Positions 21,790-34,500 of a DNA stretch of 64,000 bases are shown in pieces (position 1 is the first letter of the stretch; each line of letters opens with the position of its first letter). Origin of the DNA: Sternotherus odoratus. Its lineage: Eukaryota > Chordata > Testudines > Kinosternidae. The notes under the pieces were generated by a model. That model ran no database searches. It was not told where the DNA came from and was given only the letters and a program-made list of their open reading frames with translations. A program made the position numbers and the translations under genes. The stretch spans positions 76,505,892 to 76,569,891 of the forward strand of contig JAVMKO010000001.1 in the NCBI GenBank assembly GCA_032164245.1, in the 5' to 3' direction.

Positions 21790-23276
21790 AGACCATGGGA
21801 AGGCTAGAACTTTTTAAAACTGGGGGAAAACTTCCCCTTTGTCTGTCTGTGGTTGTTCTCAGAGGAGAGGCAGACAGGAAGTAACTATGCTATAAGAAGC
21901 TTGGAGACCGATATGAAAAATCATCAGTATCATACCTAGAAACTACTCATTTGAAATACCAGATTTGTAAATAGATTGGGATATGTCCAGGAAGACACAA
22001 TTAGGTTTATCTATTATTATTTCTTTATGGCTTGTGGACTTCTCTGTGCTAACCCCAAATCCTTTTGTTTTACTTGTAACCTTTAAACTGGACCTCAAGA
22101 AAGTTATTCTTGATCCTTAATCCTTGTAAGTGTTTTTTTAAATCTAGCAATAGCCTGAGTTTCCAGATGTATTTTCTTTCTTTTTGTTTTAAATTTAAAA
22201 ATTACCTTTTTTAAGAACAAGATTGGATTTGGTGTCCTAAGAGGTTTGTGCACATGTTGTTTAATTGGCTGGTGGCGACTGATGATTTCCTTTGTTTTTC
22301 TTTCTCCACTTTTCCCCAAATGGGGAGTGTGAAAGAGCTTGTGGGTACCCCACAGGAAGGAATTCCCAAGTGCTCCTTCCTGGGTTCTCAAAGGGGTTTT
22401 GCACTTGGGTGGTGGCAGCATCTACCCATCCAAGGTCAGAGAAAAGCTGTAACCTTGGCAGTTTAATACAAGCCTGGAGTGGCCAGTATTAATTTCTAGA
22501 ATCCTCGCGGGCCCCCACCTTCTGCATTCAAAGTGCCAGAATGGGGAATCAGCCTTGACAGTCCAGCACTACTTTTGCTTTCCTTTCCCCTGACATTGTG
22601 TTTCTAAAGAGAAAGAAAGGAGGAAATGTTAATGCTTGCAGTTTAGGGAATTTCCACTTCTGGGGAAATTCATAATTTGGGTTCAGATTAAGTTTAACTG
22701 ATTAACCCTTTTATGACCCGGAACCAAGACTCAAATGTTGGCTCCCTGCATTCAGTGATATCTTGGATGAGTGTTGGGAGAAGGGGATGATGGAGCCATC
22801 TAAACAAGGTAGCAAATACAGCAGGGGCTTTGGCACCGTCCATACATCTGTGCACACTTCACTATTGCACTCTTCATCTTCTTCCATTGGGGGAACCTCT
22901 GGGAATTGTTAGGCCCCTGAGATCACATGGTCCTTAGGTAGTTTGGGAGGCCAATCCTGCACAAAGGCATAGCAACTGGGAGTGCCAGTCTCAGGCCAGA
23001 GTGTCAGAAACAGGTCAGATACCCCAAACTGGTGATATATTCTATAATTAGATTTCACCAATCCAGTAATAAATGTGAACTACTGGATCCTAGTCTTACC
23101 ATGGAGTCACAGCCAGTTCCCTTAGACTCTCTAGCCTATCTTGCCACCCAGATAAACTGAACTTTGTGATAATGGTCACTATACTAAATATCACATTGCA
23201 TTAGGTTACTCCCAAACCCAAAGATCAGTTGCTTACCCCAGACCAATTGCTACTCTAGATGTTACCAAAAACAATG
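21790..23276. repeat. Old interspersed repeats, probably LTR fragments
   Basis: I find no gene. The block 22030-22560 looks like a long terminal repeat by composition and by its ending (CCTTGACA). The block 22900-23276 is continuous with 23890-24200 once the element at 23285-23881 is removed. Confidence 0.35.
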
Positions 23277-23284
23277 CTGGCAGC

Positions 23285-23881
23285 CATAGGCGCCGATGCT
23301 GTGGTTGCTCCGGGGATGGAGCACCCACGGGGACAAATTGGTGGGTGCAGATCACCCACTGGCAGCTCCCCGCCCTGTCCCAGCTCACCTCTGCTCTGCC
23401 TCCATCTCCTCCTCTGAGCGTGCCGCCGCTGTTCCGCTTCTCCCCCCTTTCCCAGGCTTGCCGCAGGAAACAGCTGTTTCGCATGGCAAGCCTGGGAGGG
23501 AGGCGGGGGGGGGGGGGAGAAGCGGAGCAGCGGTGCACTCAGGGGAGGAAGTGGAGTGAAGGTGAGCTGGGGCAGGGAGCGGTTTCTCTTCCCTCCCCCC
23601 CCCCCCGCAGTTACCTCCTGCGGCCCTCCCCGCGCCCGCCCCACCCCAGCTCACCTCCACTCTGCCGCCACCTCCTCCTCTGAGTGAGCTGCCACTCTGC
23701 TTCTCCCTCCTTCCTCCCAGACTTGCGCAAGCCTACGAGGGGGGAAGAGGGGAAATGCGGCGTACCCTGGGGAGGAGGTGGGGATTTGGGGAAGGGGGTA
23801 GAATGGGGGTGGAGTTGGGGGCGGGGCCAGGGCAGGGGGGATGTGAGCACCCACCGGCACCAGGTAAAGTCGGCGCCTATG
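23285..23881. mobile_element. hAT-like element with CATAGGCGCCGA ends
   Basis: Exact 12-bp inverted repeats CATAGGCGCCGA and TCGGCGCCTATG bound the element. CTGGCAGC (23277-23284) and CTGGAAGC (23882-23889) match at 7 of 8. The GC-rich interior contains an internal imperfect inverted duplication around 23400-23700. Relatives are at 27001-27201 and 38193-38588. Confidence 0.85.
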
Positions 23882-24482
23882 CTGGAAGCCAATTCTCTAT
23901 AAACTAACTAAAGATTTGCCAGATAAGAAAAAGCAATGAGAAGTTAAAGCAGGTAAAATACATTAATAAGTGAGTCAAATTGTGCAATTCCAAAATGACA
24001 GCAGAGCTATAGCAATCTGGTAGTTTTCCAAAAGTCCCTCATGGTCAGTACGGGTTTACAATGGCTCTGGTGGCACCAGGCCCATACTTGGAAGGGGCCC
24101 ACAAAGGGTTAATCCAGCCCTGGCCACCCACCAGCAATGTGAAGAGTCAGCAACTTCCCAGGGATGGCTAAAACACTCAGCAGCCCTGCTCAAGGTTACC
24201 CAGAAAATCAAAAAACCAAACAGTGTTAAAAGTTTTTACTGCATTGAACTCTAAGTATCACCAGTGGCCAAGACTGCAAGATCCCAATTCAGCTCACATT
24301 GATGGCAGTGTGAATATTTCCACTGACTTAAATGGGAGTTGGATCAGGTCCTAAATCAACTACAGTATCCCCATAATGGGCCAATGACTGTTGGTGGCTG
24401 AGGTCAGGACAGATTCTGAGCCCAGACAGGATTTAAGTTGGATTTAATGTTCCTCCAAACTCTTAGCTGCCCACTTCTCTAG

Positions 24483-24571
24483 CTTGCATCCGACGAAGTG
24501 GGTATTAGCCCACGAAAGCTTATGCTTCAATACTTTAGTTAGTCTTTAAGGTGCCACAGGACTCTTTGTTA
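24483..24571 (+). mobile_element. Short Penelope-like insertion with hammerhead-like core
   Basis: A perfect 12-bp target duplication, CCACTTCTCTAG, is at 24471-24482 and 24572-24583. The 89-bp insert carries CCGACGA (24490-24496), a GTGGG/CCCAC stem and GAAA (24514-24517). It ends with the same sequence as the start of the insertion at 17968 in reverse complement. Confidence 0.75.
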
Positions 24572-24583
24572 CCACTTCTCTAG

Positions 24584-25547
24584 CATTACAACTAGATTCT
24601 GTCTAGTCCGCCACTTATCTAGTCCCTGTGGCCATTATATCTGAGTGTCTCCTGAGTATTTTAAACTAGAAATAGCAATAAAAACCTCTCTCGCTTCCTC
24701 TCCTGGCTGTAGGTGAAGATGCTGTAGGCTTTGGTTTGTTGGTGGGTGAGGCTGAGGAGGGGTGTTGTATGTCAACCTGATAAAATTTTCACAGGAAACT
24801 TTTTTTGGGCAATAAACACCAAAAAAGTTGGCACCAGCCAAACGTTTGCAAATACATGTCAGTTTTGCCACATTTTTTATTTTGAATTTTTTAAGTCAAG
24901 TTGAAAAATGTCAAATGGACTGTTTCAATATTTTTCTGACTAAAGATTTTTGATAGTTTAGCTGGAAACAACTTTGTTTCAAATTTTCATTTAATTTTAT
25001 TTTTAAATGTAACAGCTCAAATCAAAATAAAACGTTTCAATTTTGTGGAAACAAAACATTTCAGTCGAGCCAAAACAAGACTTAGTTTTTGCTGATTTAT
25101 TTTTGAATTTTCAATTTGCTGAATAGGTTCAAGATTTATATTTTCATTTTGAATTGGAACATTTTCTTTTTAATGGTGAAAGTGCTCACAAACCCAAACA
25201 ATCCATTTTTCACCCAGTCCTACTGTGAAGATTCCCATTTACTTCAATAGAAATTGGATCATGTCCGAAATCAAGCTTCCATTTCAAGGGCAGCAAATCT
25301 CTTGGCCTTCTACTCTGGTTTTGCAAAGAGATTGTCTGTCTGCTTCTCTGGTTACCATCAACACATTTAAATCCCTCCCACATATTTAAAACTATAAATA
25401 GCAATAATAGTCTCTTTTTCAGCCTGCAGGAGCACTGCATTAAATTGCTTATAGGTCAGGGGAGTGTGAGTGGGCAAAGGGACCCTGTACAAATAGACTA
25501 TCAGAAGAAAGTGAAGTCAAAGAAATTAGTTTGGCATTCGGTGTGGA
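24584..25547. other. AT-rich gene-free spacer before copy B
   Basis: AT-rich DNA with many TTTCAA-type motifs. Two loosely similar segments, 24600-24720 and 25330-25440, share AAATAGCAATAA. I see no coding exon. Confidence 0.4.
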
Positions 25548-25583
25548 AATTTTGGAAGAGACATTTGCTATTTTAACAGAAGC

Positions 25584-28500
25584 ATGGAGCAAAGTGCTTT
25601 ATCTAACCCAGGCACATCTCCGCCGGAGGTTTCACAGTGCAAGGAGTTGGATCACAGAGCAGGAGCTTCAGAAGAGCCCAGCAGGTATGTGGGGCAATGG
25701 GAACTCAGTGGGTGATCGCAGTATGTTTAACAGGAGCTCTAAGATTCTGTTTAAAAGCGGTTGTGAAACTCTCCTGCAGCGTTCTTCCTGTTGTCAGTGT
25801 TTGCAGTCAGAGACTGTATCATTATTTTTTGTAATCTGAGCATTTGCAAATTTCAATCCAGAATGAAGACCACAGATATTTGCAACCAAAAATGACAAAA
25901 TTACACACGTCCCCTCCCCCTGAATGAAATCTTAAAGTGCTTTGATGTTGCACCCGTTAGAAAATTTCCATTTTGTTTAAAGTAGTTTCACTGCAAACTG
26001 ATTGGGAGAACAGGCTTTGCTTTTTCACTGACCACTGCTGAACTTGACCTTTTCTGCTCATTTGAGTTCACCTGCAGACACACACACACATCCTGAACCA
26101 TCGCATGGTCAGCTGCAAAAGCTTGGCCAGTATGTGTCTGTGCAGTAAGTCTTAACTACGGATGAAGTGAAGCTGCACAGTTCAGCACCAAAGCGGAACT
26201 TCCCCTAAAATTTGGGGGCGGGTTGGGTCTGCTCATTGTACAGATGGAGCAAATTCAAGCTGCACAGTTTGGATCCTGTTTCATTTTCAAGAGAGGTTTT
26301 TCAACAGCAGTGACACCCAGTGAGGAACCAGAGAACTGCTCCTTCCATTAATATTAGACAACAGTTCAGGAGCTAGCTCAGTGGTTCTCAAACTTTTTGT
26401 AGTGGTGACCCCTTTCCCACACCAGGCCTCTAAGCGTGACACCCCCCCCTTGGGTTCAGGCGGGGGGGGGGGCGTGCCTGCAGTCCACTGTGGCATGGGC
26501 TGGGATAGGGGGGTTCCAGCAGTCCCCCGAGGCCAGTGGGGGGGGGGTTCCAACAGCCCCACGGAGGAGCCGGCAGGGGCTGGGCTCACGGGGACGCCGG
26601 AAGCCCACCTCAGCAGGGGCCGGGTCGGGCATGTGGCAGTGCCGGCAGCCCGCCGCAGTAGGAGCCAGGGCCCGAACCGGGCTCGCAGGGCTGCCAGCAG
26701 CTCGCCATGGCAGGAGCTGAGACCAGGCTCGCGGGGCCACCAGCAGCCCGCCACGGCAGGAGCCGCAGCCGGGACCGGCCTTATGGGGGCGCCAGCAGCC
26801 CGCTGCGGCAGGGGCACGGGCTGCCTGCAGCAGCAGGGGCCACATGCCAGCAGCCCGTGGCAGCGGCATTGTTAGGGGCCGGTTGCTGGCAGGAGGGGCT
26901 CGCGACCCCCACAGAGCTGTCTCGCGACCCCCAGAGGGGTCCCAACTCCCACTTTGAGAACCAATGAGCTAGCTCTAGAAGAGAATTATAAACTTGTGGT
27001 CACAGGCGCCGACTTCTCCTCTTTCTCGTGGGTGCTCCCCTGAAGCGTGCTAACGATGCCAAATACCGTCTGGGTGGGAAACACTGGAGGGTAGGTGGAA
27101 GAGCAGGGATACAGTGCACTCGCCTGGGTAGGAGGTGGGGTGCAAGGGGGAGGCTGCCTGTCGGTGCCAGCCCCAGAGCGCCCACGGAGTCGGAGCCTAT
27201 ACTTGCGGTTATCAATAGCTCTGGCTCCCTCATCCTTTATCTGACACTGGGCTTCTGTGGCAGAGGGGCAGATCCTTAATCAGTCATTAACCAAGGAATA
27301 TCTTGCAAAACTGAGCTGGAAATCTCTTCAAAACAATATTTGGCATTTCTGGTCCTAGGAAGAAGCGAGAAACAGAGAAGCATCCATGAAACTGAAAAAT
27401 ATCTTTAGAATGCTTGCTACAACCTATTTTCATCTTTCTCTTTTTCTAACTGACGCTTTCTAAAATAAAAGTATCTTTAAAATATTGAAGACTGGTTTAA
27501 GCAAAATATCAAGCCAGATTTTTTTCCAGCCTCTGAAATGGTTTTAGATTCAATTTAAGTTTTGTGTGGGGAGTTCTTACTTTATCTTGTCCAGTTCATC
27601 CTAGTGACAATTGCTATTATTAATCTGTCTATTTTATGGTTTTATACTGTCTCCTGTCATGGTAGAATCTAAGCACCTTCCATATAAAATCAGTAGCAAT
27701 AGTGAAGTCTTGAGTGGATTTCACGTAGGGTGACCAGATGTCCCAAATTTATAGGAACAATCCCGATTTTGGGGTCTTTTTCTTATAGAGGCTCCTATTA
27801 CCCCTCACTCCCTGTCCCAATTTTTCACATTTGTTGTCTGGTCACCCTCACGGAGACATTGGCACTTCACGCTTTTTGCGGTAAAACTTTTGCTCGGGGT
27901 AGAGTTTTTTGTTTCGATATTTTTAGATTTTATTAATTTCCTCTTTGTTCTGTGATGGTACGGTCTTACTGGGTAGAAGGTGGTGTCACTCTTATGTTGA
28001 AAACACTTCTAATGAGTTATCGGTCCTCCTCCTAGCTCTGTGCCCTCCAGAGGTGAAAGTGAGGCTTCCCAGGACGACCCCACAAATTTGGATAGAACCA
28101 GGATGGAACAACGGGTGAAATATGTGGAAGACAAACTCAAGTAAATTTGGTGATCTGACATTCTATTCTATTTTAGACCCCCCCTCCCCCACCTCTGGGG
28201 CTAAACAAGTGTTCATGTTCCTAATGGATCCCTGAGGTTCACACCATTCTTGTCATTTGTCCTCCTTGCCTTTTATTGAGATGCCGGACCCTTCTTTGGC
28301 TAGCGGGACAGTGTGTGGCCCTCCTTGCCTCCAGAGGCTCAGTGCTCTGCCTGGGCACCATTGCTTGGTGCTGACTCCTAGAGAAAGAGACAGAGAGAGG
28401 GTGGCTAAGATCATCACAGGTCTCCACAATGCAGGGCAGAGCCATGGCCACCCAGCTGAGCAGATATGTTTTTAGCCATATAAGTCTTGACTGTTTGGGG

Positions 28501-31500
28501 TTTTTGCTGAAGGGCTGACTAGAATTTTGGGAGGGGCTTCAGCATTTACAGATGTTCTTACTTTATGGATATTTTATTAACTCTCATCGCTTTGCATCAT
28601 TCTTTGCCTGGTGGAAGGGAAATGGATGCTCAATTTGAAGGCGCAGAGAAACGACTAGAAGTATTGCAAGAACGGCTCAGGTAAGTGAGGAGGGTCAGGT
28701 CTCGATGACAGTGAAAAATATTGTGATTCTTTCTCAAGTATCTCCCATATCAAAGAAATCTTGTACATTTCCAAGTGGGTTTTCTCCTCACTTGTGGGTG
28801 TTGATGCTAAAATATCAACATGCCTAGTCATTGGACTAGCTCCATTTCTCCGACTTGGCATCACTCTCCATGGTCATGACGGTCCTGAGGCGGCCATGAA
28901 CTTCAGTTTGTCTTGCAATGCAAATCTGAGAGTGTGATGTAACACCACAGCCTTATTATGCTGTGTGATTTCCATCTTGAAATCATGCCATGTCGAGAAA
29001 CACTATGTTGAATTTTAGCTCCATCCCAAATAGTTTTCTGAATAGGTAATACCCCCTTGTGTATCAGCGGGACAGAGGATAAAGCCACCCTTCCTGATAT
29101 AGAAAGGGCAGATGGTAAACTTGTCCTTGGCAGGACAAAGAGTGCAGCTGCTGTGATAGCATACTCTGCTCCTAGAAGAAAGGGAGAGTCTTGCATTACT
29201 TAGCAGTGACCTCTTAACAGCTATTTAAGGGGGGGCCTTGACAAGCTCCTAAAGGAAGGGTGGCAGCTGGGATTCTGGTGAGGGTGAAAGGGGTGAACTG
29301 TGGGGGAGAGAGGAATCCTCCAAAAAGATCGAGAATAATGAGGAGCACATTTCAAACCGGTTGGTTCCAATAAACACTCAAAAGTGAGGATTTTCTTTAG
29401 CCTTACCAGAGCCCCAGATAACGGGGCTGGAAATTGGATAAGAGCAGGCTATAGTGTGAGATTTCCTACAACTTCTGTGCCTGGTCATCAGGTTAACATT
29501 ACAATGACAGCAGCCTCTCTCCACAGCATTTTGGAACTTCCAATTCCAGCTGGGAGAAGGAAATACAGAGGCAGCCAGGATAAGGGGAGGGCACTGGAAA
29601 TAGCTAATCAATCTTTTCAAACCTGAAAGATTTTTCTTAGAATTTTGTCAGCTCAAGACTTGGTTGATGTAGGACAAAGGTTCAGCTTGTTAACAGAAAG
29701 TATTCCATGATAGAGGTGTTGGAGCTAGATCCAAATTTCCCCCCAAAATTCAGACCAGTTTGAACAGGGGGCACTATCAATGGCAAATTAAGCTTTTGTG
29801 GGGCGCTGGCCAGAACAAATGGCCCCCGCACCCTTTCCTCCTGCATGTTTTATTCAACATTGTTTGTACCATCTCTAGTCAGGAAGCAGCAAGTGAGATT
29901 GATTGCTGTGGTTCCAGATCGCAGAAGGCCACCAATAATAATCAGTGTTTCGCTCCGAAGTGAGTAGTGTGTATTTTTGTTGCTATTCTGTGATTTGCCT
30001 CTTCGCCTGGGGCCAGTCACACTTGTCCTATATATCTAGTACATCTGTCACCGTTGAACTTGTTGGGACTCTACAAACACAACTTGTGAACAAACTTCAT
30101 GAAGGTGCATGAAGACAGCGGCACACATGTCAGTGCTCAGGGAAAAGGGGATTTTGGGGAGTTAGGGACAAGCAATGTTGCTTGTCCATCAAAAGATATT
30201 TATTACTCCAGGTTTTCACACTCTTATCCACCCGCTCTTATCAAAGTCAATGGGAGTTTTTATGTTGACATCAGTGGATGCTGGATCAGACCATAGTTTG
30301 TAATACACATTCCCTCCTCCCAAGTATAAATATCTGGGCTAGTGAATCCCTGCAGTATCTAAATGAACCCATTAAGTGCCTTGATGTATTCAACCTGTGA
30401 AAGAAGAAATCATGTCATGACATTGCATCACTGTATGACAACATTACATCCTGCCTCCATAATGTAACAACATGGCATTGCTGGCAGAAGCATCACAACA
30501 TTGCAAGGCCATAAATACATTTTGGATAATAACCGTCCTATGAGCTGGGCTTGCAGAATAGATGGGTGAGAAGCTGGGACTGTCTCATAACTTGATTCTG
30601 GAACGGGTGCCTAAACCTAGTCTTGTCTTGTGCATCATTGGCTGGTTGGTGATATTTATTTTGTCCACAAATCTGTTTCATGGAGCTCTCCAGACTGGTC
30701 AGCGCAGAAAAGTTTAATTAGAAGGAGGAAGAATGTGAAAAGCTGAAGAAAGGGGGAAAAAAGGCTTAGAGCAAAAGTAGGGGATGTGTAAATATTTCCT
30801 CCAGTGCTTATCTTTCTACAAGAGCCTGATCCTTCTCCCAACACTGTAACCCCCCCTATGCCACCTTGGCAGCTGAAGTATCCCCTCCCCAGACTCTCAG
30901 CCTCCATGGGGCATCTGTACTATTGGCTGCAGAGAGATGGGCAACTATGGCTGCTCCGTGTCTGGCCCAGTACCCAAGTGCAGATGAAAGAGACAACCGC
31001 TCAAGACAAAACCCAGGTGTTGTTTAGATCATGGTAGCTGCCACATGCGGAATATCGCTGACAGGGTGATACTTTTCCAGACAAAATCTGGCACACCTGG
31101 AGCCTTCCTGGCCAGGTGGATATCAGTTTGGGGTTGGGAAGTACAGACTGGAGACTGTGTCTTGTGAATTATATGGAAATTCTTAAAGTATTTCCAGCTT
31201 ATTATTATTTATCCTTTAATAAATATCCCTTTATTCTTGACGCTTCTCCTTTGTATCTCACTCTTTCATTTTAAAATGAACGTTTTAACTTCCCTTTTAG
31301 CTCTGGGGTGGAGCCTGTCTTGGCCAATACAATGAGAAGCCATAAGATCTCTGAGAATCTGGTTGACCCTTGTGAAGCATATGATGTGCTGGAGATGTAC
31401 AACGGGCTCAGGACACATGAATGGGAGAAAGCCAAATGTGCTACAAGTGACTCTGCCTTCCCAGTGACATATGAAAAAGGTAGCACCATAATTAAGGTTT

Positions 31501-34500
31501 GTTTTTATTCATATCCTAAAACTCAAATGCAAATCTTGCAAAAATAATAGCCTTCTAGGAGCCAGTCTAATGACCAGGCATTTAGTACTTGGATGATCAA
31601 GCAGGAAACTAGATGTGACCTAAACACCTCTTGATGCCCTTGGGTTCATCAAAAGAATGTCATGTGTATAGTCTCTAATGAAAGCCTGTGTCACACATGA
31701 CATCAGAATCATTGTAAAAGGAATGTACGAAGAATATGTGAGGAGTTAAGTGCTGAAAATTAGGCTCTGTAGGACTGGTACTTGAAGGCAGGTCACTGAA
31801 ATGTAGTACACCATGAGACAAACTGTGCAGACAGGAGGAGGGAAATACTGGTGGGTGCTGGTGGGTTGTTGTGTCTTACAATATAATTCTGTTCCCATAC
31901 TAAGCCAAATGTTCTTTAGGAATTTGCAGAGACTTCAGAAGTAAATTAACTGAGAGAGATAAACAGCCGAGGGAGCCCTGTTTTCAGGTGAAGCTCAAGG
32001 TCTGGTCTGGTATATCTGGGGGGTGCAGAGAGATGCTCTGGCATCTTTCAAGCTGTGAAGACAGGTTTCCGGTTGGCTTGATCTTGTGAAAGGGGGATCT
32101 CAGATATCCTGGTTGAAAATGCTGGGGGAAAGACTGGGAGTAAACTCTCCTGTAAGAGACAGGGCAATACCGTGTGAGTTTATTTAGCTGTAACAAGCAT
32201 GTTGTGGTTTATAAGTAACTATTTGTTTCCAGTATTTTTACTTACTATCATTTGAATCGCTGCGTGCTGATTTTAAAAATCCCTTACTCTTGTTTCACTA
32301 CCCATGTATATAAGTGCTGTGTGTTAAGCCGAGTGGTGATCCTGACCTGACTCTAGTAAACTACTGTGTCCTGGGAGCAGAGAATCTGAGAGTCTTAAGA
32401 ATGTTCAATGAATTAAAGCTGGGTGCTCCAGGGGGACTGCGGAGGACTCAGGAGTTGGTGGGTGCCTCTTGCTAACCTGTACAGAGAATTGAAGCCTGTG
32501 GAGGCCTGGAAAGCAGGACTTGTGTTGCCAGAGTCTGGGAGAGTTGGGGAGCTGGTGCACAGCAGATAGAGACAAGACTTCCTCATGCTAAGGGCCAGTG
32601 GTAGCGAGATGCCTCACAACCCCTGCATGCCCCTGGGATGTGTCCCACTAGGGTCGGCTACTCAGTTGTTAGCTCTTATTTTCCAGCTGAGCATGGCCTA
32701 TGAAATGCCATGGAGACCAACCTAGTAGTGCTGCACAGTCCTGGCATTCGGACGAGCAGATTCAATTCCTCAACTCAATTCCTCATCTCCATTCCTCACT
32801 CCAACTAGACATCAGCTGAGAGTGTTCTAGCATCTTGTCTGGTTTCCTTGTACCACGGCTCATAGGACATCTACTTTTGATTTTTAATCATTGCTTCAAG
32901 CCTAGGTGTATTGAGGAAAAAATCATCACTGTGCAATGAAGAGGACACCACAGGTGCACATGAATGGGGTGACTGCTGTCAGAATGTCTGCACCAACTGT
33001 GCAGTGGGAGATGCCCACACTGGCACTCACTCAATTGATTAACCTCTAACTATTACTGAGATAACTTCAATCCCTGACAGCTGCCTGAAGCATTTTTGCA
33101 CCTGGATTCAAGGTGCATTTCTACTGATTGAGGGATGTTGCAGTTGAATGACCTCTCTATTGCAGATGAGGCTTAAGTCTTGTACATACTGCACCATGAC
33201 TCTTGATCCTCATCAGTATTTACAGAGATCTGTTGTTCTCTTTCCACCCCAGGCTGTGTTTTCCAAATGTGAAGAAGAGCTGTCACAAAGACTGGAGCGA
33301 ATCTTTGAACTCCTTGAGATTCCAGTTTCGAAGAAAACCACAAATCTCTTTGGCAGCCAACAGGTATTTAACATTATAGCACAATGGGAAGCTGGGTAAC
33401 CTGTTTAGATCTGCCACCTCTCTACAGCCTTATGCTCATGAGGGAAATATGGTTCAGCGCCACCACTGTGATCAATGCTGGAAGCCCTAATATAGACAGG
33501 CAGCTACAATGGAGATAACCTGAGGTAAATTGTGAGCTGTGTGGGAGAGGCAGAGCAGAGGGGAGAACTGTGATTCCTTTATGTTTGTAACTGGTGTGAC
33601 AGGAGAATGGCTGAGTGGTATGTAGTGTGGTAGGTCACATGGCTGAGAGACACTAATTCTGTCATTGATTGGCTGGAATGCACTGACAAGAGATAGAAAC
33701 CTCCTTCCAACCCCATATCCCAGTCTGGGCATTTTCCCAAACCCTTGGTGCTGGAAGTTTCCAAATCACGATTGGGCCAATAACCAGGAAGTGGATTATT
33801 CCCGTGTCATATCAGCTAACTCAGGCGGTTTTGTTCTTTGTTTGGTTTGTAGCTGCCCCCTGGGATGGCAAGAGAGATAAAGAATCACCTTAAACATCTC
33901 TATTTTAACTATGGAGAAGACATTTACCAAGCCAAGAGTTCGGTGAGTAAATACCAAGCCTGGGAAGAGGGGTCCATTTCCAAACATGTCTGTCATGGTA
34001 TTAAAAAGAACACCTCTGAGTTCTGTGCTGTATCGTCCATGCCTACCATGGTTGTGGGATTCATCAAACCCCAACAATTTTCTAGTCCAGCCCCTTCCTT
34101 TTACTCCTCTTTCCACCCCCCCCTTAACGGGCAGATCTACATGTAAAACAACTGTAGCGCTTCAGCGAAGGTGCTACTACGCCGAGAGAAGAAATCCCCC
34201 TCTACGAGAGGCAGTAGCTATGCTGACGGGAGAAGCCTTCCTCGGGCTAGGTTGGTATCACTGTGTTGTTCAGTGGGGTGGATTTTTCACACCCCTCAGG
34301 GATGTAGTTAAATGCCAATGTAAGTTTGTAGTGTAGCTGCACATTGTGGTAACGCCTCTGGCTGTGGAGCTCTAGATGCTTGTCCCTTCACATCCTGTTG
34401 ATGCTGCCTGATAGAGAATGTGCATCTGGCTTCTATGCTGGGCCATGAGAGCTTAACATAAGTTACGTTGTGCTATGTGGAACTGGGACAACAGTAAGTG

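Noticed and set aside
20980..22560. An endogenous retrovirus with coding genes
   Set aside because: LTR-like ends and poly(A) signals are seen, but no gag, pol or env frame could be supported.
26287..26875. Long open frames on both strands, rich in Ala, Gly, Pro and Arg
   Set aside because: They lie inside the hAT element 26379-26966, flanked by AGCTAGCT; the openness comes from GC-rich repetition.
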